Assembly: GCF_029784155.1 (NCBI RefSeq)
Contig: NC_073693.1
Coordinates: forward strand, 160,624,031 to 160,688,030
DNA: 64,000 nucleotides
Direction of reading: 5' to 3'
From: Uranotaenia lowii
Lineage: Eukaryota > Arthropoda > Insecta > Diptera > Culicidae
Positions 1 through 13,500 of the stretch are shown piece by piece. Within the stretch, counting starts at the first letter, position 1. Each line of letters starts with the position of its first letter. The notes under the pieces were generated by a model. It was not told the origin of the DNA. It searched no databases and saw only the letters and a list, made by a program, of their open reading frames with translations. The translations under genes were made by a program, and so were the position numbers.

Positions 1-780
1 TTCCTGTATAGTTGAAATGCTTTAGCGGTTTTTTTTCACCAGAAATAAATCCAGTTAAAATACCATCAAGTAAATTTTTCAGATTTCTACTTTCAATTAG
101 ATGATTCAGTAAATAATCTTTGTTTAAGAAATCATAATTAGGCGATGACATGTTTGTTTTAAATTGAGCTCCAACAAAAACCCTTTCTTATTCCAAGTTG
201 TTGAAACCAAAGGCTTCTGGCGCAGAAAAAAGGTTTTATATGGTCCGATTTGTCTCAAATTTTGCAAGTGGTAGGTTAACGATCAATTTTAGATGGCAGC
301 GCGTACGATTTATCAAATTTTATTTTCCCCATACTGACTTGAGGCTATCTAAAGCATGCATAAATTGACTCATCTTTACAAATTAATTCAGTTCATTACG
401 GTACTGAAATAATTCCAATAAATAAAGCTAGTTTTAAACAAGGCATCGTGCGTCTCCATTGAATCTTCTTTTTTGTAGTTCATGTTTTCAAATGGAATAT
501 TATCTTGTGTACAATATTGTGTGCAATATTGTGCCTTGAACATAACTGAAAGCTTTCGCAAGTACTAACTTAACTTTTTTTCATAGCAGTAGCTTTCTTA
601 AATGTTCATCATACCATGACCATCAGTTTACAGTAAAGAATAAATATTTTATTACATTGTTTACTTATATTCTTATTTATCTTCAAGATTCCGTCTTCCT
701 GTTCGATTGTCGTGTTTTCAATGGTCTGTTTCAATCGTTTCGAGCCGTTTATTAAGTTTTTTAAACATTCTTTCTCTTTC
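1..780. other. AT-rich intergenic DNA, no gene seen
   Basis: No reading frame of interest, splice-supported exon or repeat structure is visible here. The stretch becomes pyrimidine-rich at its right edge, where it runs into the 7-bp array. Confidence 0.5.
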
Positions 781-791
781 GTTCTTTTCTA

Positions 792-1233
792 CTTTCTTCT
801 TTCTTCTTTCTTCTTTCTTCTTTCTTCTTTCTTCTTTCTTCTTTCTTCTTTCTTCTTTCTTCTTTCTTCTTTCTTCTTTCTTCTTTCTTCTTTCTTCTTT
901 CTTCTTTCTTCTTTCTTCTTTCTTCTTTCTTCTTTCTTCTTTCTTCTTTCTTCTTTCTTCTTTCTTCTTTCTTCTTTCTTCTTTCTTCTTTCTTCTTTCT
1001 TCTTTCTTCTTTCTTCTTTCTTCTTTCTTCTTTCTTCTTTCTTCTTTCTTCTTTCTTCTTTCTTCTTTCTTCTTTCTTCTTTCTTCTTTCTTCTTTCTTC
1101 TTTCTTCTTTCTTCTTTCTTCTTTCTTCTTTCTTCTTTCTTCTTTCTTCTTTCTTCTTTCTTCTTTCTTCTTTCTTCTTTCTTCTTTCTTCTTTCTTCTT
1201 TCTTCTTTCTTCTTTCTTCTTTCTTCTTTCTTC
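792..1233. repeat. (TTCTTTC)n microsatellite, about 63 copies
   Basis: This is an almost perfect 7-bp pyrimidine/purine strand-asymmetric array, followed by a degenerate pyrimidine tail to about 1264. The long open frames across it (FFFLLSS-type and KKKEERR-type peptides) exist only because the repeat contains no stop codon, so they are not genes. The array ends about 115 bp upstream of the TATA-like box of FREP-A. Confidence 0.97.
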
Positions 1234-1347
1234 TTCCTTCTTCATTCTTCCTTTTTTCTTTTTTACTTGTTGTTTAGTTACTTATTATTTTTTTATATCC
1301 AATTGATCTTCAAATACTATTTTCGTTCAACTTGGTAATCAGTTTCA

Positions 1348-1355
1348 TATAAATA
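1348..1355 (+). promoter_or_regulatory. TATA-like box of FREP-A
   Basis: A TATAAATA octamer lies 190 bp upstream of the FREP-A start codon. No clear arthropod initiator is seen about 31 bp downstream, so the start site is unresolved. The other two FREP genes in the window have better TATA and initiator pairs. Confidence 0.45.
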
Positions 1356-1537
1356 AAACTGAATCACCAAGAAACGTCTCGTGGAATCCGTTGCGCTCGA
1401 ATGCTTCCATCGTTTTCCGCGAAACGAGGTTTGCTAAAGTGTTTTGGATTTTGAACTGACGATCTACCGACGACGCGCGGCCAGTCTGCTTAGCGGCGTC
1501 GTGCCTTCAACAGTGAAAAGTGCCCAACCGCTTGAAG

Positions 1538-4500
1538 ATGGTCCGCGTATGGGCGATCTGCATGGCTGCACTTGCGCTGACATTCGAAAGGGTTTCTGCT
1601 ACTACCTCATCGGCGCAACAACAAGTGGGAAGTAATTCGAGTAGAAATGGAGTTGACGACGGAATGGGAGGTTTCGATTACCAGAAATTGCTGGCCAAGC
1701 TGGAGATTCTCGATACCAAGTGATTGATTTTTGTTTAGATAATTTGAAAGTCAAAAGTTTGAATCACTATTTTGATCTACCTTCAGATTGACTCGAGCGG
1801 AAGCAACGGCCAGAGAACAATTTTCTACCCTGGATGGCAAGTTGGACAAATTGCTGCAACAGGTGGATCTGATCAATCGTTCGGTACGATTCGTGCAACG
1901 GGATGTGGCTGGAGTTTCCGATCAGATTCAGCTGTTCCAAAATCGGACAAACGAGCAGCTAGTGTCTTTGACTAGTAGCGTCACAATCGTCCAATCGCTG
2001 CTGGCCGTTGAAGTTGAAGGTCGTCGTCAGCGTACAAAACAGCAAAAACAACAACTTCTAACGGACGAAGTGAAAGGGGAAGGACGCGAGGGCACTGTTG
2101 TTGATAATTACTCGAATGCGATTTCGAAGATTTACGACGGTTGTGATGCGGCGCCTCGGAATTTATCGCAGGTATGTAATAATTAGCAGAGCCTCACGGA
2201 TTTTGTAACAAACTATAAACATGTTACATAAATTTCGTATTCATGTTGATACATTTCACCTAGCAAATAAAATGTGCCTAGTGAATCACGTCTTGGTTTT
2301 TGAAATTTAGATCACCTTGAGTGAAACTTAAAATATATTTATTTCAACTGTTTTTTTTACGAAGAATCACAGCAAATTTGATTGTTTTTTTCTTTTTCTT
2401 GAGGATTCAACCAATTGTTCTGTACGTTTAATTTAAATTAAAGTGCAAAGTACAAAGAGTTCATGATAACATTTAAATTGCTCTGACCGATCTAGAACTT
2501 ATGGGATTTGCATATTTTACTTTTGGACAAAACCCCTGTTTTGGCGGAAAGTTTACCTTTCAGTAAAACTGAAATAAATGTTCGAAAATATTCATAAAGA
2601 ATTTAAATCATATAAATTGAAATGCAACTCAAATATAACTAATTACATATATTTTTTTAAATAGGATTATTTATTTCAATTTTTTTCTGCTGAGCTACAA
2701 GGCGTTCAGAGATCAGTAAAATAATCCAAGGTATATTTCGTAGAATCACTAAAAGAAAAAAAAAACAGTACCGTCAAACGAGACATCAAGCAAAAGCAGG
2801 TTCAGATGCATCATTTGTATACCACAACACAATTTTTATTTAGATCTAATGTAATAAAGTTATCATTCAATGATAACAAAATGAGAATGACATAGTATCG
2901 TAGTATAGTCAGATATTTTTTTAAAGATTTAAATTTATTTTATTTAATTATTTAAGTATTTAATTTATTATTGAATTAATTTTTTTATTTCAAAATTTCA
3001 TGCATCCAAACATAAATTTTTATGATATCAGTAAATAGAATTGTTGTAGTATTTTTTACCCCTAGATGTATGCAGTACCTTTATGCTTTTTCTTCAATAT
3101 CATTTTTGTCAGAAAACAAATATAAAATTTAATTCGAACAAAACCTAAAATTACTGCAATTTTCACATTAGATTTTTCGTTAAAATAAGTTTGTTGCAAC
3201 TTACCGCATTTTCCAGATATACTTTAACCGATATACAACACTTAACGAGCAAATGGGAGACACGAATAGCGCTATCTGGCGACAGAAATGGAAGTATTAC
3301 ACAGTTATTTTTTTCAAAGTTTTGGTCAGAGATGCCAGGTGTCCTGATTTTTCAGCATTCAGCATTCACGCATTCGGTTCTCGAACGTTTTGAAAAATTG
3401 TCCGAATTTGTGGTTTAGTTACGAGAACAGCGAACATATCTGAATCATTTAACCGATGGTAATCTTCGGTTCAGACAGGCACGGTCCTATGGGGGAGATT
3501 ATATAATAATCAGAACTTTTCCTAGTAGGTGTACTTTCGAATTCTCAATTTTTTCCACTCCGTGGGGGTATTTGTACAATAAAAGAATTTATTAATCACT
3601 TAATAGCTTAAAATAAAAAAAAAGTCGGTCCGCCAAACTAAAACAGCTGTAACTGGAACGAATTTCACCAAATAACTTTTGTTGAGGTACTTACAACGTT
3701 GAATTAGAATTTGCTGACCATATGACAAAAATCGCACTTTATATTCAACCCGATCAGTTCAGGGTTGGGGGGACCGAATTTAAAAATTCGAGTTGCAATT
3801 GATTCTTTTTTCATACATAAATGTCAAAACACATTTTTTTAAGTTTGTGTTAAAAATTTTCATAGTGCTTCAAACAGATAAAATAGCTACCGTAAAACAT
3901 GGTAACTTTGATCACCAGGGTAACTTTGACCAACAATGAATATTTCCACATTATCATAAATAACTCAGTCTATAGTTTGAATTTTTGAAAACTGTTTTCT
4001 ACGTTTGAAAGCCTATTAATTGAGTATCAAATAGGCTAAATTTGGTTTGTATTCGAAATTTTTTTCTGTAAGTAAAAATCTAATTTTAAAATCTTAAAAT
4101 ATCTATTTTCTCCAAGGCTCGCAAACAAACAGCTCTCCTGATGATACCAAAAAGCATTTAGAAGCAAACAAGTTGTTTAATGTAAAAGAACAGCTCCTAT
4201 CCTTTGTTTATGAACATTTGTAGTGCTATTTTTATAGTCATTTTATGATAAATTTTTGATATTTAAAAAATAAAACATTTTCCAAGAGTAAGCCCGTATT
4301 GGACAAATGAATAGAAACCCTATCGAATCGTTAACTTTGAAGAATAAATGAAAATGGAAATAGAGGGAGGGCCTAGGGGAATGTGTGGAGGTAAAATTTC
4401 ATTTTTATTTTGAAGCTCAAACTATTTAGCAGTTATTATAATTTTTGCCCCTTAATGTAGGCAGCATCATAGTTTTTTTTTAGATTATAAATATTTTAGA

Positions 4501-7500
4501 AATTAATCGTTAAAGACCAAGGTTAAACTGATAAACTAGTACATGTAAATATTATGAAGGTGTTTTGTATCCTTTTTGATCAAGAAAACTCGTTATAACC
4601 GTCAGAATAGCGACTGATCAATGTCACCCCAAAGCATCAAATTCTGAACAGAGACAAAAACGATTTTTAAATCAAATTTAAAGTAGTCTAATAAATTTCT
4701 GCAACCATGTATTACATTCACAGGAGTGGAGTACTGGTTTTAAAAATATAAAACATGCCATATTCTCCTTAACAGAAAAAATAATCGAAATATATTGAAA
4801 AAAGTGATCAATCTTACCCCGGATTACGGTACTTAAGTTATCGATCAAAAGTTTGGGCTCACCCCTCAGTATGGTGTATCGGCAAAAAGCTTGGGATCAT
4901 GCGAAACATGCGATTTAATTTCGTGCGTATCTCTGTCATCAAGCAACGTATCGCTTATTTGAAAAGTTATACTTAATGCTCTTCAGCTATATTTAGTTTG
5001 ATCATTTTTAACTTTCTTTCAGAAAGGTATAGTCATCGGTCGATTTGGGAGATCATTAATTATGGGTCTTAGATATACCTTTCTAGGTACCTATCGAATC
5101 AGCTCGACGAGTTATGTCGATGTCAGTGTATTTGTGTGTATTAGTGTGATTTTTTGTAAACTTTGTTCCACCCTTTTTTGCGAAACTGGGCAGTACAATA
5201 AAAATGATTTTTATCTCAAAAAGATGGATTGTTTTCCCTCTTCAATGTATAAAAGAAAGAAAAAAAAACAAAATAGTTTTAAAAAAAAATTCATAGTAAA
5301 TTTCATTAAATGATCACTCCAAAAACCGTGTCCATTTGGCTTGCTATCAATATCCAGCCATCACTAATCAAGATGATCAAAAATATGACGTCATATTTTT
5401 CATGACGTCATAGACAAGATAGGTGAGGCGCATTCACAGCATGGGCCCCTTGAAATGACTGACCCACTGGACAATTAAACTGGACACCAACAAAGCTGTC
5501 ACAAATTGGAATTGGATTAAGGGGGGGGTAGGGTCTAACAGGTATAAAAAAACACCATTTTCACGATTTTTTTTTCTAGAGCTATCGTTCAAACAAATGA
5601 ATTCAAATTTTTTGCATTATACAAAGCATTGTTAAAAGAACATTTAGTAATTTTTTCGTGGAAACATATTGAAAAATGAGCCGGTGACGGAGCATTTTCG
5701 AGGATGCCTTTTAGAAAACAGGATTTGCGGTGGACACTGTATCTCAGCACAGAATCATCTGAAGTCAAAAAATCAGAGCAAAATATTTTTAATAGATGTT
5801 TTTCTGGACCCCAACGTTTTTATTTAACTTAAAAATATTTTTATGAAATTTTTGTGGCTGTTTGAAGTAAAAACTACGATTTTTCACTTAAAAATCCGCC
5901 ATTTTTCACCTCTAAAATCTCCCCAAAGTAAAAAAATCAAAAAAGAAAAACGTTGGGGTCTGGTATTTTATATGTAGAAAATATTTTCCAAATTTGAAAA
6001 GAATCGGATAAGTAGTTTTCAAATGGCGATGTCCACGGACTTTAAAAATGTGCTTTCGAGAAAAACGCGTTTGAAGTTTCTGCTCTTGCTTTCTTGCAGT
6101 GTTAGATAGGAGGAGATAAAGGCCTATAACTTCTACAGTTTTGCTTCAATTGACTTGAAAATTTGACACAACATTCTTGAAATGTTTTACAAAAAGAAAA
6201 TAAAAAAATAAAAAAATCATTTTTTTTTAAAGTGTTAGACCCTACCCCCCCTTAACGAAATACGTCAGTCCAGCTAGCAGCCGAACCGGATTCAAAAAAT
6301 TTGGGGCTGAAGCCCTAAAAAATTGAAATTAAATAAGGGATTGTGCATGGAGCACAATCCAAAGTATAACGTGTCAAGCATTGGGACTTAACTCTCACGT
6401 CGTAATATTTCGATAGTGATTGTAAGTCCCATCCTTCGCCCAACGATAGATTCTCAAGCACAAATTTCTCTGAGAAGGGGAAAACGACACGGAGACGCGG
6501 ACGATGTATGCACACCATCCCATCTGCTCACGTGCCGTTCATGCTCTTTTTTTTAAGCTTAAATTTATTTCGTTTATAACTTTTACCTAGGAGTATGGTT
6601 TTTACATTTCAAGTGATACATTTATACAAATTTTCATCTTTGAGTTGCAGTTTTACAGTTAGTACATAAGGTCATTTGAATTTTTAATTCTTTTAAGAAT
6701 GTTTATCGAGCATATCGATTAGTGTTTTCTAATATAACTTAAACTAAACCTAATATAAATGAAACTAAACTAAACTTCTGAGAGTATGGATTTTTCTTTA
6801 AATTTTTGAATAAGGGTATCAAATTTTTCATTCAGTAATTTCATATCTGCGATTGTATGTACATCAACTGTTGGAGTGTCAAATGGTAAGTTACATATCG
6901 TTTTCAAGCATTTGTTTTGTAAAGTCTGCTTCATTTAATATTGGAACAAATTCTTTTGCTCATTGTGGCGCTCCTAGTGGACGGATTTGGAAACTTTTTT
7001 CACCCACGTGTCGGGAAATTCATTACCTTTCACCATGTATTTATGTCATAACAACAAACGATAGCATTTTGTAAACAACCGCCATGGAAGCCGAACGGAG
7101 AGATCAAATTGTGCACAGTTTTCTTGAAAATCCATTGTTTTCGGCATCGAAGCTAGCTAAACAGCTTGAAATGCCCAGAAATACCGTATGGCGTGTTATC
7201 AAGCAGTACAAGGAAACATTGACGACGGCTCTGAAGCCGCATTCGAAGCGTCGGAGTGGAACTGTCGACCGGAAACTGCGTGGGAAAGTCATCAAGGCCG
7301 TCAAGAGGAATCCCAATCTTTCAGACCGCGATTTGGCCAATAAGTTCCAGGCCGCTCACAGTACGGTGCGACGAATTCGTCTCCGGGAAGGAATAAGGTC
7401 ATTCCGAGCCAGCAAACAGCCAAATCGGACGCTGAAGCAGAACAATGTGGCCAGAATCCGTGCTCGAAAGCTGTACGACCAAGTGCTGACCAAGTTCGAC

Positions 7501-10500
7501 GGGATAAATAACGCAACAATACAGGGCTAATTTGTTTTTCCTATTAAGATTTGAACTTCGGTTTATGAGAGGATATAAACTTTTGATCAATGAGCAACAT
7601 TTGATTTTAGTTTGTTCGAGATGGGATCTAAATAACAGTTCTCTATCTAGCGTTAATCCAAGATATACTACCTCATAAGACCATTCTATGTAATTTTGAT
7701 TCATTTTAATTTTACATTCCTCTGATGGATTTAATCGTGGTGATTTGTTGTAGGGAAACAAGATAGTTTGAGTTTTTAACGGGTTGATTTTGATCTTCCA
7801 AAGTTTGAAGTAACTGTCGAGAGTGTCCAAGCAATTCTGCAGAGATTTTGTGACACTTTTGTTGTTTCTGGCTTTGCACAGTAATGCAGTGTCATCTGCA
7901 AACGATGAAATATGTCACCCTTCAGGAAAAGACGGAATATCTGCGGTAAAGATGCAATATAATATCTGTCTCAGTATGCTGCCTTGGGGCACTCCAGCAG
8001 GAACAGGAAATTCAGTTGAGCTTGTACCATAGAGAGATACTTGGAAGCAACGGTCGGACAGATAGGATCTGATGATTTTGATGATGTGGTTAGGAAAGTT
8101 GTATCTGTATAGCTTATGAATCAGTCCGTTGTGCCATACATTATCGAAAGCTTTCTCGACGTCGAGAAGAGCCATTGCCGTTGATTTCGCTACTTGTCTA
8201 TTTCTCTTGATAATATTAACGACCCGTAGAAGTTGATGAGTAGTCGAGTGGCCAGACCTGAAGCCGAATTGCTCATCAGGTATGATGTTGTTTTGGTTGG
8301 AGTGGTTCATAACTCTAGCGAAAATGATCTTATCGAATAACTTACTGAGCGATGAAAGCAGACTTATAGGACGATAGCTTTTGGGATTTGTGGGGTCCTT
8401 ACCAGGTTTGAGGATGGGGATTATTTTCGCTCGTTTCCATACAGTTGGGAAATAATTTAGGTTCAAGCAACTATTGAAGATCTTCACTATGAAGGAAAGA
8501 GTCCGAAGGCTGAGGCGCTTAAGAACAATGTTGAATACTGAGTCAAACCCAGGAGCTTTAATATTTTTCATGGTTTTTAGAATTCCAGACAGCTCATCGA
8601 TGGTTACGAGTTTATTAGCAGGAACATAAGATCTGAGATTATCAACATTGTTTACCGTATCTTGTACTGTAGTTTCAAAAGGACTAACAAAGCTATTACC
8701 GAGTTGGTGAGAGGATACAAAGTGTTCACCAATGGTATTGACTTTTTCGAGCGATGTGATCAAAATGCTTTCCCCTATTTTAAGGGGGGTATTGGTCTTG
8801 GTTTTGTTTTCATTAACTTCGATATCTTCCAAAAAGGTCTAGAATGTGGATTCAGTGCTTGGATACTCCTACCAAAGTTTTCATTTTTCAAGTATTCTAC
8901 TCTGGAAGCAATTTTTTTGTTCAACCTGGACACTAGTCTTTTTTTAACTATGTTACCCGTCCTTTGATATTGTCTTCGCAATACATTTCTCAGAGTGATG
9001 AATTGTTTCGTTAAAACATCAAGCTCAATAAATTTACTTACCTGCTGGAGCATTTCCAATGCACTATCGATGTCATCTGTTGATCGGAGTTCGATCTGGT
9101 CGTTGATAAGGCGATCCACGAATCGTTGAAAGGCCACCCAATTAACATTTTTGTAGTCCTTACATTGGTGTAGAGGTCGAGGTACATGTTGGAAAGTGGT
9201 CTCTATGAGCACTGGATAATGATCAGAAGAGAGTTGTTCAATCGTCGTTGGCTTGGTGAATCGATCTCCAATGTTGGTCATGAAGATATCCAGAGTGGAA
9301 AAGGTTCTGTTGCTTGTTTGGTGATAGGTTGGCGTGGATGATGCTTCTATGGTGTAGTATCCAAGTTGGCTATCGTCGAATAACAAGCGTCCATTTATGT
9401 TACTTCGGCTATTATACCAGGCAGCGTGTTTGGCGTTGAGGTCTCCAGCTATAATCAATTTTTTCCGGGCTTTTTTTGGCTGTGTGGCAGCGGCCTAAAG
9501 AATACTGCCACTGGGATACTGGTCCATGTCGTACGAGGCGACTTATCCAGTACTTCCCAGATACGTTTATCTCATATTTCTGTCTATTGGAAATCAATGA
9601 GGCTGTATCTGGGTGGGGGAGAAAATAGGTCAAGGTCAATTATTGCATGCAGAGTTCAGAAGTTTTTCAAGTTCAAAACATTGGTAGAAAATGTTTTGAA
9701 TCTGAATCAGTTTTAAATTCTTGCTAGTATTTTTTAACCTTTGTACGTATTTTCTCTCGAGAAGGGTATGCCAATAGTGCATATGTAGTACACGCATCTG
9801 CACAAGCTGTATTCTTCCATATTTTCTCGTTTTACCAATTTGGAATATGATTTTTCATTTAACTAATCTCTTTGCTCTCCTAGTAACTCCGTTCAATAAA
9901 ATCTCTTCACGAGTGTTCAAATGTGAATCGCAAACGCATCGCTTACGGTCCCATTGCTTTTGGCTATCTGTTAATATTAACCGATTTGAAATCATAAAAG
10001 AATATGATCTAAATAACATCAGTTATATCTGTTACGTCAAACGCAAAATTAGTGTATTTTACTTTTAATGGACAAGTATTCAGTCCCTTCTATCTTTGGA
10101 TTGGTAACAGAATTTCTGGAGGTAAATGTCCTTTCATATAAAGATATTTAATTGTTAAAATTGCGTCATGGTTATTCAATCATTCAAACCGTACAAATAT
10201 CGTTTTCGTGGAAAAAATTTCATAAAAAAATATATATTTTTTTTTAGGTTGCCAAAAGGCTTCAATATTCCCTATTAAATCAAGTTTTTGATCAAAACTT
10301 GTATCGCATGTCGAAAGTCATATCTGTTTCATCTAATATATGTCACTTCTCTTGTATTGACACATGTTCCCTTAGCTTTAGAATGGTTATAGTGTTAAGA
10401 AGAGTCAAAGCTCCTTAAATATCGTACTCTGATATTTCGTATCATACGTCAATCCTGGTTCTGGAATCCACTGATACAGCTTCGTGCAGTGTTAATATCG

Positions 10501-13500
10501 CTTGTTTCAAATTTGGCGTCACAGAAGCTCATTGTAGCCGTCTAACCAGAGCGCTAACTGGTCAGTAAAATAAAAGTATATAAAATCAAGACTTTGTGTT
10601 CTGAATCTCCTGTATGGTTAAGCTATGATTCAGAGGTACTATTGTACCTATATTTACTTTCCACTTAGTGTGTACATGTCCCTCTTTTGCCCGACTACAT
10701 TTTTTTTAATGTATGTCAGAATTTAACAGAGTAAGTTAAAAAAGTCCTTATTTCCAATATTATGATTAAAAAAAAGCTTCATTGCCTAAAAATCCCAATT
10801 TGGATAGGCGAAATGCCAACTTTGCCATTATAAAATCGTTTATTTGCCCTCATTGTAGCATCCTGGTTAGAACATTTTCTGATCATTGTAAACTCAAATC
10901 TCCTGAATTTTGTAGTTGTGAATCAATAATATATGATTCTTTTTAGCTCATATATGCCTGTTTTTCGTTTTCTAGAAAGCTTTTATGTACTCTCGCCTAT
11001 CCTGTTATAAAGGTATCTAATTCAAAGAATTTAAACTAAAATAACAATCTGTCATTTTTCACCCAATGTGGCTACAAGCTTCAATGCTTCAAAATCCCTA
11101 TGTGGATCGGCTTTATGCCCTAAATATTTATTTATTTTCTAATCCTTTTATGGTTTTCAGGTTTCTCAGGTATATGATGAAATCTGTAAAAAAAAGGCTA
11201 GGCACAATTTTCCCGTTTGTTTGGATAACGTGCCGCTATCAAGCCTACCCCTTTTCTGATACCTTGATACCTTGGCTATCGTCGAATAACAAGCGTCCAT
11301 TTATGTTACTTCGGCTATTATACCAGGCAGCGTGTTTGGCGTTGAGGTCTCCAGTTATAATAAATTTTTTCCGGGTTCTAGATAGTTTGGCCAAGTCGTT
11401 CTTAAACTGTCGTGCTCTCCCACTTGATGCAGTACATTGTCCATGACAATATACACCAATGACTGAGAAGTTACCTTGATGGGTGGTTACTTCTATTCCA
11501 AGCGCTTCAATTACTGTTGTTTTGAAGTGTGGTAAGACTTCAAATCTAATTGATGATTTCCCTCCAAAAGCCACACCTCCGCCCTGGGTGGCAATGCGGT
11601 CCAGACGAACGGTAACGTAACCTTTCAGGTAGAAGTTCTTGTCAGGTTTGAGGTGAGTTTCGCTGAGCACTATGATATCTATGTTGTTATCTCGAAGGAA
11701 GCTTTCAAGTTCTAGACGTTTTCGAAGCACAGAGCGTGCATTCCATTTCAGCTTGTTTATATTCAGTTGGCCAATGGCGCTGCTCCAGCTTCTCGAGCTC
11801 ATTCTTCTCCAGCCGGCGCTTTTTCTCCTAGAAAATTCGGACTCACTGCCTCTTCCGCTGTCGGTGATTTTCCACGTTTCGACGGGTGTTCATTTGCACT
11901 ACTGCCGCCCGCGTTGCGTTCTCTTCGTCCATCATCCTCCTACCCTCCACGTCGAACCATTTATTCCGTAGGTTTCCTTTCACATTCCCGATGACTTTCT
12001 CCGAAACGCTGTTGATGGCAGTCTTGATCGTATCCCAACAGCCCTCAAAAGAGGCTTCGTCATGCTCGCCGCTACGCGGCTACGCGATTGCGCGTAATCT
12101 GCCACAATCTCAGGTTGCTTCAGTCGTACGACATTAAATCGAGGCGGGCGTCGCGATTCGTATGTTGTTTACAATGGAAAGTTTTGTCTGATTCGATGTT
12201 GGCGCATCAACAGGATCTGACGTCGATGATGTCCAAAAAATGCCGGCCCTCTTTCAACACGTGGTCGATCTGTGATTGCGTTTGGTACGGAGATCCAGGT
12301 GTACTTGTATGGCTGTTCAGGAAAAAGGTACTACGTACGGCCATTCGTTTGGAGGCGGCGAAATCAATAAGTCCAAGGCCGTTTTCGTTGGTCAGCTGGT
12401 GCGCGCTGAACCTTAAAATTGTCGGTTTGAATTCCTCCTCTTGGTCGACCTGAGCATTTAAATCCCCGATGACGATCATGATACCATGTTTTGGGGAGCG
12501 ATCGTGTTCACATTCCAGCTGTGCGTAGAATTAGTCTTTGCCGTCGCCGGTACTTCCAAGGTGAAGGCTGTGCAAGTCGATGATGCTGATGTTGAAGAAC
12601 CGGCCCTTGATTCTCAACCGGCACATCCATGGGTTGATCGGCCACCACCTGATTATGCGCTTCTGCATGTGAATCTTATTTACCATTCACCAGGCGGTTT
12701 TTGGATGGTATTTGTTAAATATCTTCCGATTTAGTTTGCGTATTGAGTAAAAAAACAGAAGGGAAGACGTTTAAAAAAATTTAGAACGAAACAAAGTCAT
12801 TAATTTTATTGTTCATATTTTTGTTTTGTATAAACATTTATTATTGTGTCATGCGCTCATTAAGCTTTTTTGTATTTTTTTGTTCCCACCTATTTCAGAT
12901 TACACGCTTACAGCCGGAGCCCGGATTTGGAGATGTCTTTTCGGTGCTTTGCGACCAAGAGTACGATACCGGTGGGTGGATAGTCATCCAAAACCGTTTC
13001 AACGGCGCAGTCGATTTCTACCGGGGCTGGAAGGAATACAAAAACGGTTTCGGCAATCTGAATGGCGAGTTTTGGTTGGGATTGGACAAATTGCATACCC
13101 TAACGTATTCAGCACCCTACGAAATCCACGTTCTGCTGGAGGATTTTGAAAATACCACTGCGATTGCCAAATACTCTCGGTTTGCTATTGGTAATGAGCA
13201 CGAATCGTACGCACTGACAAAGTTGGGCAATTATTCAGGTAACGCAGGTGATGGGCTGGGATATCATCGGGGAACAAAGTTTTCAACGATGGACGCCAAC
13301 TACGATGAACCCGGAAGTAACGGAGCCGTCGAGTGGACCGGAGCCTGGTGGTACCGAGTTGGACATCATAGGTAAGATCTGAACGGTATTTTATACAGAA
13401 CATTTATTTTTTAACTATTTCATGTTACTTTCAGCAACCTCAATGGACAGTATTTGCGTGGAAAAGTTGATGGATCCCGTTACCATGGGAAAGGAATGAC

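Larger units (their letters stand above)
6550..9469 (-). mobile_element. Jockey-like non-LTR retrotransposon, 5'-truncated and interrupted
   Basis: Read on the minus strand, the element begins inside the endonuclease domain at about 9469 (motif GDLNAKHAAW, then TFSTLDIF and SSDHYPV). It continues through the reverse transcriptase to a C-terminal tail (NKCLKTICNLPFDTPT) that ends in TAG near 6774. A 3' untranslated region follows. A mariner fragment occupies about 6935-7505, and about 30 residues of LINE sequence are missing at that junction. Frameshifts lie near 8800 and 7915, so the copy is dead. Confidence 0.87.

Noticed and set aside
707..1338. Three overlapping open frames of 175-208 codons on both strands
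   Set aside because: They are translations of the 7-bp repeat, which has no stop codon in any frame. Low-complexity peptides with no gene signals.
12486..12734. Plus-strand frame just upstream of FREP-A exon 3
   Set aside because: Antisense to the RTE endonuclease fragment; exon 3 has its own acceptor at 12898.
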